From the NCBI GenBank assembly GCA_965224235.1, contig CBDCYP010000001.1, forward strand, positions 558,001 to 622,000: a stretch of 64,000 nucleotides of DNA, given 5' to 3'. The number at the start of each line of letters is the position of its first letter. Positions within the stretch are counted from its first letter, which is position 1. The notes beneath the pieces were generated by a model that was not told where the DNA came from, ran no database searches, and saw nothing but the letters and a program-made list of their open reading frames with translations. Below are positions 9,645 to 18,083 of the stretch, piece by piece. Both the position numbers and the translations under genes were made by a program. The stretch comes from G958295935 sp965224235 (GTDB lineage: Bacteria > Chloroflexota > Dehalococcoidia > Lucifugimonadales > Lucifugimonadaceae).

Positions 9645-9738
9645 GGTTTCCCTCCGCTGGCATTACCCAGATCAGGTTCAGGGGTCGGCAGCAACAGGCG
9701 CTGCCCTCTCAGCCCGGCTCTCCCAGGCTCCCCCGCAC
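9645..9738 (-). promoter_or_regulatory. TPP riboswitch (THI element)
   Basis: Read on the minus strand, this stretch carries the conserved cores of the TPP aptamer in the right order: GGGGGAGCC, then GGCTGAGAGGG, a variable stem, ACCCCTGAACCTGATCTGG and GTAATGCCAGCGGAGGGAA. It lies about 180 bases upstream of the ABC ATPase gene on the same strand. Binding of thiamin pyrophosphate would repress the transporter operon. The expression platform between the aptamer and ATG 9464 was not resolved by eye. Confidence 0.93.
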
Positions 9739-9907
9739 ATTCGCTATCGGGCCGTTGCACGTCGAATGTCGCCCGACCCGGCGGCGGCCGGCTAAATCAG
9801 CCATGCTCCCCGCCGAATTCCGTTGGAGTCTTGCAGCGGGTTGTAACCGTGTCAAGTTTGAGGTTGGGCAACCAAAGCGTTTGCCCGGCGCGTTTTGCGG
9901 GGCTAGA

Positions 9908-10834
9908 ATGCCGAACATTCTTACTCCGCTTATCGGAGAGGCGGCTGCGGTAACGACGACCCTTAGCGCCAGCGAGGAATCCTTGGTTGATTCAGTTCCC
10001 TCACCTCGTGAGAACTTCATATCCGCGATTGCCCCTCCAAGCGGCGAAATCAACTTGGCGCGGGCTGCGCTCTACGTCGCCGCCGAAGAAGAACCCGATC
10101 TCGACATTGTGGCATACCTCGGCCACATCGCGTTGTTGTCCAACGAAGCGAAAAAAACGCTGCCGGGCCGGCACTCGATGTACGACGCGATTTACACCAT
10201 CAATGAGTTGCTGTACAAGACCAAAGGGTTCAGGGGCAACAGGGAAAACTACTACGACCCAAAGAACTGTCTACTCAACCGCGTGATTGACGACAGGCGC
10301 GGGATTCCTATCACGCTCTCGATCGTCTACTCGGAGATCGCCCGCCGCCTCGGGCACAAACTCAGGGGAGTCGGAATGCCGGGGCACTACCTCCTGGCCG
10401 CGGGACGCGGCGCTTCCGAGGTCTTTATCGACCCGTTCAACGACGGCGGGCTTCTGTCACGCAAGGAGTGTCTTGGTTTGGCCTTGCGCGGCAACCGTGT
10501 GCCCAAGGGCAGGCTCGCAGCGCTTGCCGGCCGTTTACTCCCGACAACCGACAAGCGAGCCACTTTGAAACGGTTGCTGGTCAACCTGAAGATGATGCGC
10601 ATCAAGAAAAATGAGTCAGACAGTGCGTTGAGATGTGCAGAGAGGATTCAGTTGCTTACGCCCAGGGACTGGCGGAATCTGGGTGAACTGGCTCGATTGC
10701 AAGCCGAGGTTGGGCAGTACTCGAGGGCCGTCGAGTCTTTTAACACGTTCCTGGAGCGCGCTCCGGCCAATACCGACACGAGCCACGCCGAGTATGCGCT
10801 GAAGCAGCTAAAAGCCATGAAGCGGGGCTCTTGA
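9908..10834 (+). CDS. SirB1-family transglutaminase-like protein with C-terminal TPR
   Basis: A 308-residue protein of the SirB1/transglutaminase-like family. Diagnostic stretches are NYYDPKNCLLNRVIDDRRGIP and ITLSIVYSEIARRLG, then VGMPGHYLLA, which carries the family histidine, and FIDPFNDGG. The C-terminal ~90 residues resemble tetratricopeptide repeats. The biochemical role of this family is not established. ATG 9908 is chosen over upstream in-frame codons because those overlap the divergent riboswitch region. It is divergent from the ABC operon and followed by the sigma factor gene. Confidence 0.8.
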   Translation: MPNILTPLIGEAAAVTTTLSASEESLVDSVPSPRENFISAIAPPSGEINLARAALYVAAEEEPDLDIVAYLGHIALLSNEAKKTLPGRHSMYDAIYTINELLYKTKGFRGNRENYYDPKNCLLNRVIDDRRGIPITLSIVYSEIARRLGHKLRGVGMPGHYLLAAGRGASEVFIDPFNDGGLLSRKECLGLALRGNRVPKGRLAALAGRLLPTTDKRATLKRLLVNLKMMRIKKNESDSALRCAERIQLLTPRDWRNLGELARLQAEVGQYSRAVESFNTFLERAPANTDTSHAEYALKQLKAMKRGS

Positions 10835-10986
10835 TATTCGGGCAGAGACCGCGGAAGCGAAACGCCTTGCCGTCCCGCGGCACACATTGGCCGGGCCGCA
10901 CTCTTAGCTGACGTGAGACCTCGGATAGTTCGTAGCGGCAGTAAGATCGCACGGTTTTTGGGACCGACTGGGCCCAGAGGCGCCGT

Positions 10987-11556
10987 ATGAACTACCTGGA
11001 GTTGTCCGACCTCGATCTGCTTAATCGGATCACCAACTCGGATACCGATGCTCTGGCCGCGCTGTACGACCGGTATGGTCGGCGCGTCTTCGCTCTGGCT
11101 GCCCGAATGCTGAACGATCCGATCTCCTCCGAGGAAATCACACAGGACGTTTTCCTCAGCATTTGGCGAAGGAGCGCGAGCTATAACGCTGCCAAAGGCA
11201 AGTTCACCACGTGGCTGTTCGGCATCGCCCACAATCGCACGATAGACGAACTCAGGAAGCGGCGACGCGACAAGAGCAGGTACAGCGACGATATCGATGA
11301 TCATCTGGACATCGCCGCAAATAGCATCTCTCCGGACGATTCTGCCGTAGTACAAAGCGAATACGCCGTGGTCAGGGAGGTTTTGGAGACTTTGCCGCCA
11401 CCGCAACGCGCCGTGATAGTTCTTTCATACTTCCAGGGACTCACGCAAGTTGAGATCGCTGAGAAGTTGGACCAGCCGCTGGGAACCGTGAAGACGAGAA
11501 TGCGGCTCGGCCTTAAGAAACTCCGCAACGCCCTTGACCCGAAATTAGGCGCATAA
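10987..11556 (+). CDS. ECF RNA polymerase sigma factor (SigK-like)
   Basis: A 189-residue extracytoplasmic-function sigma factor. Region 2 is near residues 25-95 (LAALYDRYGRRVFALAARML, EEITQDVFLSIWRR, FTTWLFGIAHNRTIDELRKRR). Region 4 is near residues 130-180 (LETLPPPQRAVIVLSYFQGLTQVEIAEKL, GTVKTRMRLGLKKL), the helix-turn-helix that reads the -35 box. The RskA-type anti-sigma gene follows five bases after the stop, so the pair forms a classic membrane-sensing switch. The signal is not evident. Confidence 0.93.
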   Translation: MNYLELSDLDLLNRITNSDTDALAALYDRYGRRVFALAARMLNDPISSEEITQDVFLSIWRRSASYNAAKGKFTTWLFGIAHNRTIDELRKRRRDKSRYSDDIDDHLDIAANSISPDDSAVVQSEYAVVREVLETLPPPQRAVIVLSYFQGLTQVEIAEKLDQPLGTVKTRMRLGLKKLRNALDPKLGA

Positions 11557-11561
11557 GAGTA

Positions 11562-12509
11562 ATGACTGCTGGCGAAAAACCGAATTCTGCGTTTGATGAC
11601 CTCGCGGCGCACGCGCTTGGCGCTCTCGATGATGAAGAGAATGACCTGGTTTTGGCGCTGCTCGACGAGTCGCCCGCGGCCAGGGCCGAACTGCGTGAAC
11701 TGCTCGAGGGCGCCGAGGTGTTGGCCACATCCCTGCCCGCGATTCACACGCCTCCAGGCATGAAGGAACGGCTCCTCGCCGCGGTCGAACGTGAGACGTC
11801 ATCCTCTGCCGATGCCAGGATGGTCGAACCCGCCCGGGCGCTCAGTGTTCGCCCGTCCGACGCGCTGGCATGGGTATTGGGCATTTTCAGACCCGCTCGA
11901 CTGGCCATGGCGATCTCTGCAACTGCCCTGATCATTGCAGCCGTACTCGCCGGAACGTTTGGCCGGCAGACCTCCGACCTCCGGCAGGAAACCAAACAGC
12001 TCATGGATGAAATCCACGTTCTGGAGTCCGAACTGGTTCAGGAGAAGGCTTCCCGTACAGCGATGGAAACGTCCTTCGGGCAGGAGCGGGAAGTCGAGGT
12101 TTCAAGGCTGAAGGAAACCAACAACGCGCTGCAGGAAGCTCTTCGCGATCAGATGTGGCTAACGTACGTGTCGAACAACCAGTCGTGGGACGCCTCCGAA
12201 TGGCTGACGGGAGGCAAGGAAGCGCCGAGAGCCCATGCCACGATCGTGGTGAAGCGCGGCACACAGGAGGCCGTGCTCCTTGTCGGCGGGCTGGATCAAC
12301 TCCGGGACGGGGAAAATTACCAACTTTGGTTTACGGCCGACGGGGATATGACCCCATTGGCAAGCTTCAAGGTGGACAAAGCAGGCACTGCGCGTGTTCC
12401 GTTTACGTTCAATCGAAACATATACGACTACGACGGGGCTGCGGTTACGGTCGAAACGGGAAGAAACGCGCCGAGCCCCAGTAACCACCACGTGCTCTTC
12501 ACCGAATGA
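11562..12509 (+). CDS. Anti-sigma factor, RskA family, membrane-bound
   Basis: A 315-residue partner of the preceding ECF factor. Its N-terminal ~75 residues (AFDDLAAHALGALDDEE..., helical) form the sigma-binding domain. A single transmembrane segment lies near residues 110-130 (LAMAISATALIIAAVLAG), followed by a coiled-coil-like stretch (residues ~135-185) and the extracellular RskA domain with WLTGGKEAPRAHATIVVK, LVGGLDQLRDGENYQLWF and VTVETG. It should hold the sigma factor inactive at the membrane until regulated proteolysis releases it. Confidence 0.88.
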   Translation: MTAGEKPNSAFDDLAAHALGALDDEENDLVLALLDESPAARAELRELLEGAEVLATSLPAIHTPPGMKERLLAAVERETSSSADARMVEPARALSVRPSDALAWVLGIFRPARLAMAISATALIIAAVLAGTFGRQTSDLRQETKQLMDEIHVLESELVQEKASRTAMETSFGQEREVEVSRLKETNNALQEALRDQMWLTYVSNNQSWDASEWLTGGKEAPRAHATIVVKRGTQEAVLLVGGLDQLRDGENYQLWFTADGDMTPLASFKVDKAGTARVPFTFNRNIYDYDGAAVTVETGRNAPSPSNHHVLFTE

Positions 12510-12877
12510 TCGAGATTGCCTCCAGACACTGACCGACTCGCCCAGAACGCGGGTTTTGCGGCGTTGCCAGACCCTGTCATCCTTTCGCAAATCCAACCCA
12601 TGAACGCGGAGGCAGGTCAGCGCGTCCGAGCACTTGGAGGCAACTGCTCGTAGTGTAGTAACGTGGAAATTACAGGGTCTGAACATAAGGCCCCACCGAC
12701 CGTCGCGCCAGTGGCGACCGCTCCACTGAACAGGCGCCGCGATCGGCGACCTGGAACTACAACACCTGCGGAGACACGATGCACGACTTTGATGGGAATA
12801 TGCGGTGCGCGCCGCGGGTTCGTACGGGAATAATTGTGTCCTCTACCACTGTCCTCGCAGGCAGATTGAGCCGCGGA

Positions 12878-13621
12878 ATGATTCGTATTCAGCCGCCATC
12901 ACGGCGCTTCGCCCTGGTCGCCGGTATTCTGGCCGTCGTCGGGATTGTGGCCTGCGCAGGAGCGCAGGACCCGCCGCCAACCTCGACGGTTTTGCCCACC
13001 CCGACGCCCGAACCGATCCGGGCGTCGGAGGCCCTGGCGAATGCTGCGACCGCCATGGGGCAGGCGTCGAGCTTTCGATTCACGTTGACTCACCCGACCG
13101 GATCGACCAGTTTGTCAGGCGGACTGACTCTCGAACGCGCGGATGGCGCCGCGGTTTCGCCGGATCGACTATCAGTTCAGGCTGACTCATACCTCGGCAG
13201 CATTTTCGTTGGCGTCGAAGCTATCTCTATCGCCGATCGAAATTTCATCACGAATCCGCTCTCCGGCGAGTGGATCGAAGTATCGCCTGAAGACAGCCCT
13301 TTTGCTTTCCTGGACCCTGCCGGCCTGATTGCGAACATACTTGGTTTGGTGAGACTGGCCGAGTACGCTTCGCCGCCCAAACCAGGCGAGGACCTCGTAA
13401 TCGACTCCGTCATTGAATCGTACGCGCTGTCCTCATTGGTCGGTGACGTTATCGATGGCGCCGAACTAGATTTAGTGTTAACACTTGATCCAGACTCATT
13501 CGTATTGAAGCGCGCACTGATTAGCGGCCAGCTTCAGGAGACCGACGTGCCGGACACGGTTCGACTGGTTGAACTGACTGACGTAAATTCCGAGATCGAG
13601 ATCGTGCCGCCGATTCAATAG
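12878..13621 (+). CDS. LppX/LprG-like lipoprotein
   Basis: A 247-residue exported lipoprotein. ATG 12878 gives a short basic N-terminus, a hydrophobic core (FALVAGILAVVGIV) and a lipobox VAC at residues ~23-25, followed by a Pro/Thr-rich linker. The rest resembles the LppX_LprAFG domain, a lipid-carrying half-barrel (ALANAATAMGQASSFRFTL..., GGLTLERADG, LDPAGLIANILG). In mycobacteria LprG works with the efflux pump P55 to move lipids across the envelope. The gene after the MITE copy here is a P55-like pump, so the pairing appears to be kept. Confidence 0.75.
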   Translation: MIRIQPPSRRFALVAGILAVVGIVACAGAQDPPPTSTVLPTPTPEPIRASEALANAATAMGQASSFRFTLTHPTGSTSLSGGLTLERADGAAVSPDRLSVQADSYLGSIFVGVEAISIADRNFITNPLSGEWIEVSPEDSPFAFLDPAGLIANILGLVRLAEYASPPKPGEDLVIDSVIESYALSSLVGDVIDGAELDLVLTLDPDSFVLKRALISGQLQETDVPDTVRLVELTDVNSEIEIVPPIQ

Positions 13622-13711
13622 TTGGGCTCGGCCGCCTGTCGAAACTCGGCCGCAGGCGCCTAAATGCAGCCGTCTGTTGCGTCGGGCCATAATTTCGAAT
13701 AAATAGTCTAG

Positions 13712-13853
13712 GGAACCTCTGAACAAGCCGCTGATGCGCTTGGCAGAGCGGAGGTTCCCCCCTCCTGAATCCTCCCACCGTGGGGGAGGAGGCCAGAACC
13801 CTTCGACAAGCTCAGGGCGAACGGATTGGAACCCGGAGTTGTTCAGAGGTTTC
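13712..13853 (+). repeat. MITE1 copy 1
   Basis: A 142-bp element with terminal inverted repeats (GGAACCTCTGAACAA and TTGTTCAGAGGTTTC), flanked by the 4-bp duplication CTAG. It lies between the lipoprotein and pump genes, its right end 41 bases before the pump ATG. Confidence 0.93.
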
Positions 13854-13894
13854 CTAGCAATAGCCATGAATCGCGGACCCGGTGTCACGGACGT

Positions 13895-15427
13895 ATGAGG
13901 CCGATGCGACGCATCCCGCTGAGGATTAACCCCGGCTACTTGTCGCTTCTGCCATTCCTGGCAGGGGTTTTTGTTGCCGCGGACGATCAGACTGTGATCG
14001 TCACGGTGCTGCCCGAAATCATTACCGACATGAAGATTGGGCCCGGCGAGTTTGACCTTGCATCCTGGGCGGTTACCGGTTATCTCATCGGGTTCACCGC
14101 GGCAATGCCCCTGATGGGCAAGGTCGCTGATCGAGTCGGCTACCGCACCGGCTTCATTGCCGCTCTGGCGGTGTTCACGGTCGGATCCGTAGCGGTCCCA
14201 TTGAGCTCCGATATCCCAAAGTGGCTTGGGATGGAGCCCCAATACTTCGCGTTGGTCGGCGCCCGCGTAGTACAGGCCATCGGTGGCGGAGCGCTAATTC
14301 CCATCGCCATCGCAAGTGCAGGGTTTCTGGTCACCCCGGCAAGTCGCACCATCGCCTTTGGACTTGTCGGCGCCAGCGCCGAAGCGGGCGCCGTGATCGG
14401 TCCGCTATGGGGAGGGGCCATCACCCATTTGTTGTCCTGGGAGTGGGTGTTCTGGCTGAATATCCCGCCGGTCCTGGTCGTGGCTGCTCTCGTGGCCCGA
14501 ACGCCCCGCGGCAAGAGTTATCGCGTTGACGTCGACTGGATCGGGGGGTGTCTATTTGCTGCTCTTCTGGGCCTTGGCACGCTCGCACTTATCAGGGTGG
14601 GGGAGCCTGATGGCCTGATGGCCATTTTTGCCGGAGCCGCGGCCGTATCGGGTGCGCTCCTGATTTGGTGTCACCGCAATACGCTCGAACCACTCGTACC
14701 GCGAGGAATCCTGTCTCGTGCCAATTTCGCCGCCGCGGGCGCGGCTCACGTCCTGATCGGCGCTGCGCTGATCATCGGCATGGTGACGGTGCCATTGATG
14801 GCCAACACGGTACTGGGAGATTCGCCCTTGGAAGGGGGGCTGCGCCTATTGCGCATGACCGTAGCCATCGGCATAGGCGCACTCATTGGGGGACTCGCGA
14901 CACAACGCAAAGGGCCGCGTATACCGGCGATCACGGGCTTAATCCTTACGGCTGCCGGATTCGCGTTCATGTCCGGATGGACTCTGGACGTTCGCGATCC
15001 CTGGATGACAGTACACCTTGCAACCACCGGTCTGGGATTCGGCTTGCTGGTGGCGCCGGTCACCGAGAGCGCGTTGCACAACGTGAGGCCCAATGTCTTT
15101 GGCGCCGCTTCAGCCTTGATAACCGTAGCGCGAATGGTGGGTATGACCGCCGGATTGGCTGCGATGACGGGTTGGGGAACCATACGATTCGCCAACTTGA
15201 TATCAGGCTTGCCGGCGTATTCTGCGGACCCCGTGGTCCAGAAACAGTTCACTGCCGCGTCTTACGCGGCAGCTTTGACGGTATTTCAGAGCTTTTTCGT
15301 CGCTGCCTCGGTATTGACTGCTGTAGCGATAGTCCCTGCAATCGCCATGACTTCGCGATACCGCAGTCCGCCGAATCCAGCCGTGACAACGGATGCCGGG
15401 CGATTCCGGCCCGTCGACTGCGCTTAG
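13895..15427 (+). CDS. MFS drug/lipid efflux pump, 14-helix DHA2 type (P55/EmrB-like)
   Basis: A 510-residue major facilitator with about 14 transmembrane helices. Helix 1 carries LAGVFVAADDQTVIVTVLPEI, typical of DHA2 drug:H+ antiporters, and loop 2-3 carries motif A (GKVADRVGYR). ATG 13895 is used; the frame is open into the MITE copy upstream but those codons belong to the repeat. The partnership with the upstream LppX/LprG-like lipoprotein mirrors the mycobacterial lprG-p55 operon. The stop codon falls at the left edge of an IS5-family insertion, so the native C-terminus may have been altered. Confidence 0.85.
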   Translation: MRPMRRIPLRINPGYLSLLPFLAGVFVAADDQTVIVTVLPEIITDMKIGPGEFDLASWAVTGYLIGFTAAMPLMGKVADRVGYRTGFIAALAVFTVGSVAVPLSSDIPKWLGMEPQYFALVGARVVQAIGGGALIPIAIASAGFLVTPASRTIAFGLVGASAEAGAVIGPLWGGAITHLLSWEWVFWLNIPPVLVVAALVARTPRGKSYRVDVDWIGGCLFAALLGLGTLALIRVGEPDGLMAIFAGAAAVSGALLIWCHRNTLEPLVPRGILSRANFAAAGAAHVLIGAALIIGMVTVPLMANTVLGDSPLEGGLRLLRMTVAIGIGALIGGLATQRKGPRIPAITGLILTAAGFAFMSGWTLDVRDPWMTVHLATTGLGFGLLVAPVTESALHNVRPNVFGAASALITVARMVGMTAGLAAMTGWGTIRFANLISGLPAYSADPVVQKQFTAASYAAALTVFQSFFVAASVLTAVAIVPAIAMTSRYRSPPNPAVTTDAGRFRPVDCA

Positions 15428-15980
15428 GGCTTGCTAACACTACCTCAGCGCATCAACGATGAGGGCGAACAATATGATTCCCGGAATGAGGGGGTCCAGC
15501 TTTTCAAAGCGGGAGAAGATACGGCGATAGTCTTTCAATCTCCGGAACAGGCGCTCGATCTCATTTCGCCTCTTGTACATCTCCCTGTCGTACTCCCGGG
15601 GTTCGACCCGGCTCCTGAGCGATGGAACGACAGGCGTGAACCCCAGCGCCGGCGCAAGTTGGCGCGTCTCGTCACCCTCGTACGCCCGGTCCATTGCCAG
15701 AGCCAAGCTGTGGGCGTTGTGCGCCAAGACGCCTGAGCAGGCTGCGCCCTTCAGGCGCATCGCGGGCCTGTCCCGGAGAGAGCGGGACGGTCATGGCCGT
15801 TCGGGCATCCGCTTGCATCCGTTCTCGGCGGCGTACAGGATGGCGTTGAGTACCTGCAGGTTCGGCATGCTTACGTTGCCCCGCTGTACGGCAGGCAGTG
15901 AGCGATCCGTTCATACTGGGATTGTGTGATTTCCTTAGGGCAAAGATAACATGATCAAACCCGTTAGTGTTAACAGACCC
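15427..15980 (-). mobile_element. Defective IS5-family insertion sequence (554 bp)
   Basis: The imperfect terminal inverted repeats are GGGCTTGCTAACACTA at the left and, reversed at the right, GGGTCTGTTAACACTA. A TA duplication flanks the element (15425-15426 and 15981-15982). Inside, on the minus strand, are pieces of an IS5-type DDE transposase: MPNLQVLNAILYAAENGCKRMPER near 15850, ALSPGQ-like LSPGQARDAPEG near 15770, DRAYEGDETRQLAPALG near 15660 and YKRRNEIERLFRRLKDYRR near 15560, which holds the last catalytic Glu. The first catalytic Asp region is deleted and several frames are shifted, so the element cannot move itself. The usual length is ~850 bp. Confidence 0.85.
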
Positions 15981-15984
15981 TAAA

Positions 15985-16745
15985 CCAAGCGGCGTCGATT
16001 CAGCCCTGTTCGAGGGCCCGCAATAACGACTTTTCATCCGCAATAGCTCCACGCGACGTAACGATGAAGTATGCGCCCGGAACTCGGCCTCACCGATAAT
16101 CCCGCGGGTCAGGTCCGTCAGCGGGGTAGTCACGACCACATAGTCCGAACGGGTGAGCATCTCATGAAGGTTGTCATGCCCGAACATCTGGTCGACGAAA
16201 TCACACGGGGTCGCCCTACGTCTCATACCAAGCACCGTCATGTGGGATGCCTGGCATTTGCGGGCCAGGTCGGCGCCTGAGTTGCCCAGTCCGATGCTCC
16301 CAACCACCTCTGTCCACTGAGCTTGCCGTGATCGACCGGCGCCCAGAGCCGCTGTTCATGGGCGGCGAGATAGTGAACAGCATTCTTGCTCCACATGAGC
16401 ATGAGCATCAGCGCCCATTCGGCCATCGTCACGCCCCCACTGCCTTTGCCGCACGGGTAGGTAATACCAGGTTTGTCCATACCTGGCGGGACAAGGTTGT
16501 CCACACCGGCGCTCCAAGTGTGCATCCACCGGAGGTCGCCGGCACGCACGACGGCGTCGGCGGAAAGGCTCACCGCGGCGAAGACCTCGGCTCCTTAGAT
16601 TTTCGATTCGAGTTCTTTGGAAGGCCGCACATCTCGGTGCTGTAGCCGGGGGCGGCAGAGATGACGTTGTCCATGCGCTCTTCGATACATGGTGCGCGCT
16701 GGTCCCAGATCAGGATTCGTCCGGTCTTTGGTCTGTCCACGGCTG
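15985..16745 (-). pseudogene. D-isomer-specific 2-hydroxyacid dehydrogenase, frameshifted and truncated
   Basis: Minus-strand fragments in order form one dehydrogenase. The N-terminal piece (GRILIWDQRAP...) is near 16710. The middle piece (DLRWMHTWSAGVDNL, TMAEWALMLML) is open from 16573. The NAD-binding piece (GSIGLGNSGADLARKC, SDYVVVTTPLTDLTRGIIGEAEFRA) is open from 16307. A last piece (AYFIVTSRGAIADEKSLLRAL) is near 16030. At least three frame changes separate them (near 16590, 16300 and 16060), and the C-terminus is missing beside the IS5-family element. It lies just downstream of the isomerase-like gene and probably shared its operon before decay. Confidence 0.8.
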
Positions 16746-17606
16746 TCACTCCCCTTGCGAGCGGCCGCCGGCCAAAGCCTGGGCAGCCTCTATGCGTGCA
16801 TCGTCCAACTTCCGGAAACAGTACTCGGCTGTGCTCCACGAATCGAAGCCGGGCCGTTCAGACAGTTGCCGGCTCACCTCCACGTAAACTGGAACTGTCA
16901 GCCCTGCCTCCGTCACCGAAGTCATGTAGTCGCCCAGACTCATTTGCCCATCGCCCGGCAGCAGGTAGTGGACGTTTCCGTTGCTGGTGTACCCGTCCTT
17001 GACGTGCGTATGCACGGCGTAAGGCACGCACAGATCGACGCTGTGGCGCATGTCGATTCCCTTTGCCACGAAATGGCTAACGTCGAAATTCAACTTCAAC
17101 TGTTCGTGGCGAGTGTTCTGCATGAGCCATGTTGCCTTTTCAGGCGTGTCGAAATTGCTTCCGGCATGCGGTTCTGCGGCGACGATCACGTTATGCCGGC
17201 TTGCAAGATCTGCCAGCTCCATGAAACCGTCGCGCATCCGCGACTTGCCAGTGTCCCAGTCTGGATCCGGCTTACCAATGGTGGTTGTCACGACGGACGG
17301 TCCACCGCCATGTCTGAGATCGTTTGCAAGTCCAAACGTGGATTCGGCGCGGCGCATCATGGCCGCCCGCGCATCCCCTTCGGCGCAGACGTCCAGGGCC
17401 TCCATGATCGGGGGAGTAGGGAATCCGGCCTCCTCCAATTGGGCGGACAGCTTTTTTCTATCCTGCGCACCGAAGTTGTCGGCCGTTGTCTGCCAACCGT
17501 CTCTTGCGCATAGCTCCATCGCCTCGTAGCCGATCGAGCGAATTCGCGGCAGGGCTTCAAAAATATCGATATCCCGCATGCCGTAGTTGCTATAGCCGAG
17601 TTTCAT
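16746..17606 (-). CDS. Sugar phosphate isomerase/epimerase-like TIM-barrel protein
   Basis: A 286-residue AP_endonuc_2/xylose-isomerase-like barrel protein. It begins MKLGYSNYGMRDIDIFEALPRIRSIGYEAMEL, and has metal-ligand stretches typical of the family: VAAEPHAGS near residue 147, NFDVSHFVAKGID near residue 176, HTHVKDG near residue 202 and a late glutamate in VYVEVS near residue 244. It presumably isomerises a sugar or inositol derivative; the substrate is unknown. The ruined dehydrogenase gene follows immediately on the same strand. Confidence 0.82.
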   Translation of the reverse strand: MKLGYSNYGMRDIDIFEALPRIRSIGYEAMELCARDGWQTTADNFGAQDRKKLSAQLEEAGFPTPPIMEALDVCAEGDARAAMMRRAESTFGLANDLRHGGGPSVVTTTIGKPDPDWDTGKSRMRDGFMELADLASRHNVIVAAEPHAGSNFDTPEKATWLMQNTRHEQLKLNFDVSHFVAKGIDMRHSVDLCVPYAVHTHVKDGYTSNGNVHYLLPGDGQMSLGDYMTSVTEAGLTVPVYVEVSRQLSERPGFDSWSTAEYCFRKLDDARIEAAQALAGGRSQGE

Positions 17607-18083
17607 GGCAAATCGTCCGCCCTGTTATCCTGATGCCGACCATTTCTGCCTGAGAGTCGATCTCACGACGGACCACCTTGTGCGCGGCAGTACGACACCA
17701 CCGAGTCGGTCCGGTAACACAATGACTCATGGATCGTAGCAGCAAAGCCCCTCGGCCTTTTCCGCCATCTCAGGGGATGTCTGCCCTATAGTCAGCCTGC
17801 TTGGACTCCGCAACTCCGGATCGGTGTGCGAACAGGATGGTTCGCGTCACTACAGTCTTTTCAGGTCGGAACGAGGGCGTGGCGTACCGCGGGAATCGGT
17901 CGGCGGTGGGGCGGCTGATCCGCTAGAATCCGCCTCTGTCGGGTCAAACATGGCGCCGCTTTGGAGCGGTTCGAGAATCGTCGATACGACCGCATGTCAG
18001 AGCGCGCTGGGCGTTCGGCGATCAGGGCGTGGTCGGGCGCGCATTTATAGAGATTACGTTTCAAAATCAGGAGGTAGAGACTC
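17607..18083. other. Intergenic stretch between divergent genes
   Basis: No convincing gene or RNA is seen in these 477 bases. They presumably hold the promoters of the divergent isomerase-like and dehydrogenase genes. The only clear signal is a strong ribosome site (AGGAGGTAGAG) just before ATG 18084. Confidence 0.6.

Noticed and set aside
9461..9760. 99-residue minus-strand frame through the TPP riboswitch
   Set aside because: Its N-terminal half is the aptamer itself. A short leader peptide remains possible but is not supported.
14665..15462. 265-residue plus-strand frame overlapping the pump gene
   Set aside because: Out-of-frame shadow of the MFS gene, with arginine-rich composition and no domain.
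15427..15980. Parent element of MITE1
   Set aside because: Its ends (GGGCTTGCTAACACTA) and TA duplication do not match those of MITE1 (GGAACCTCTGAACAA, YTAN).
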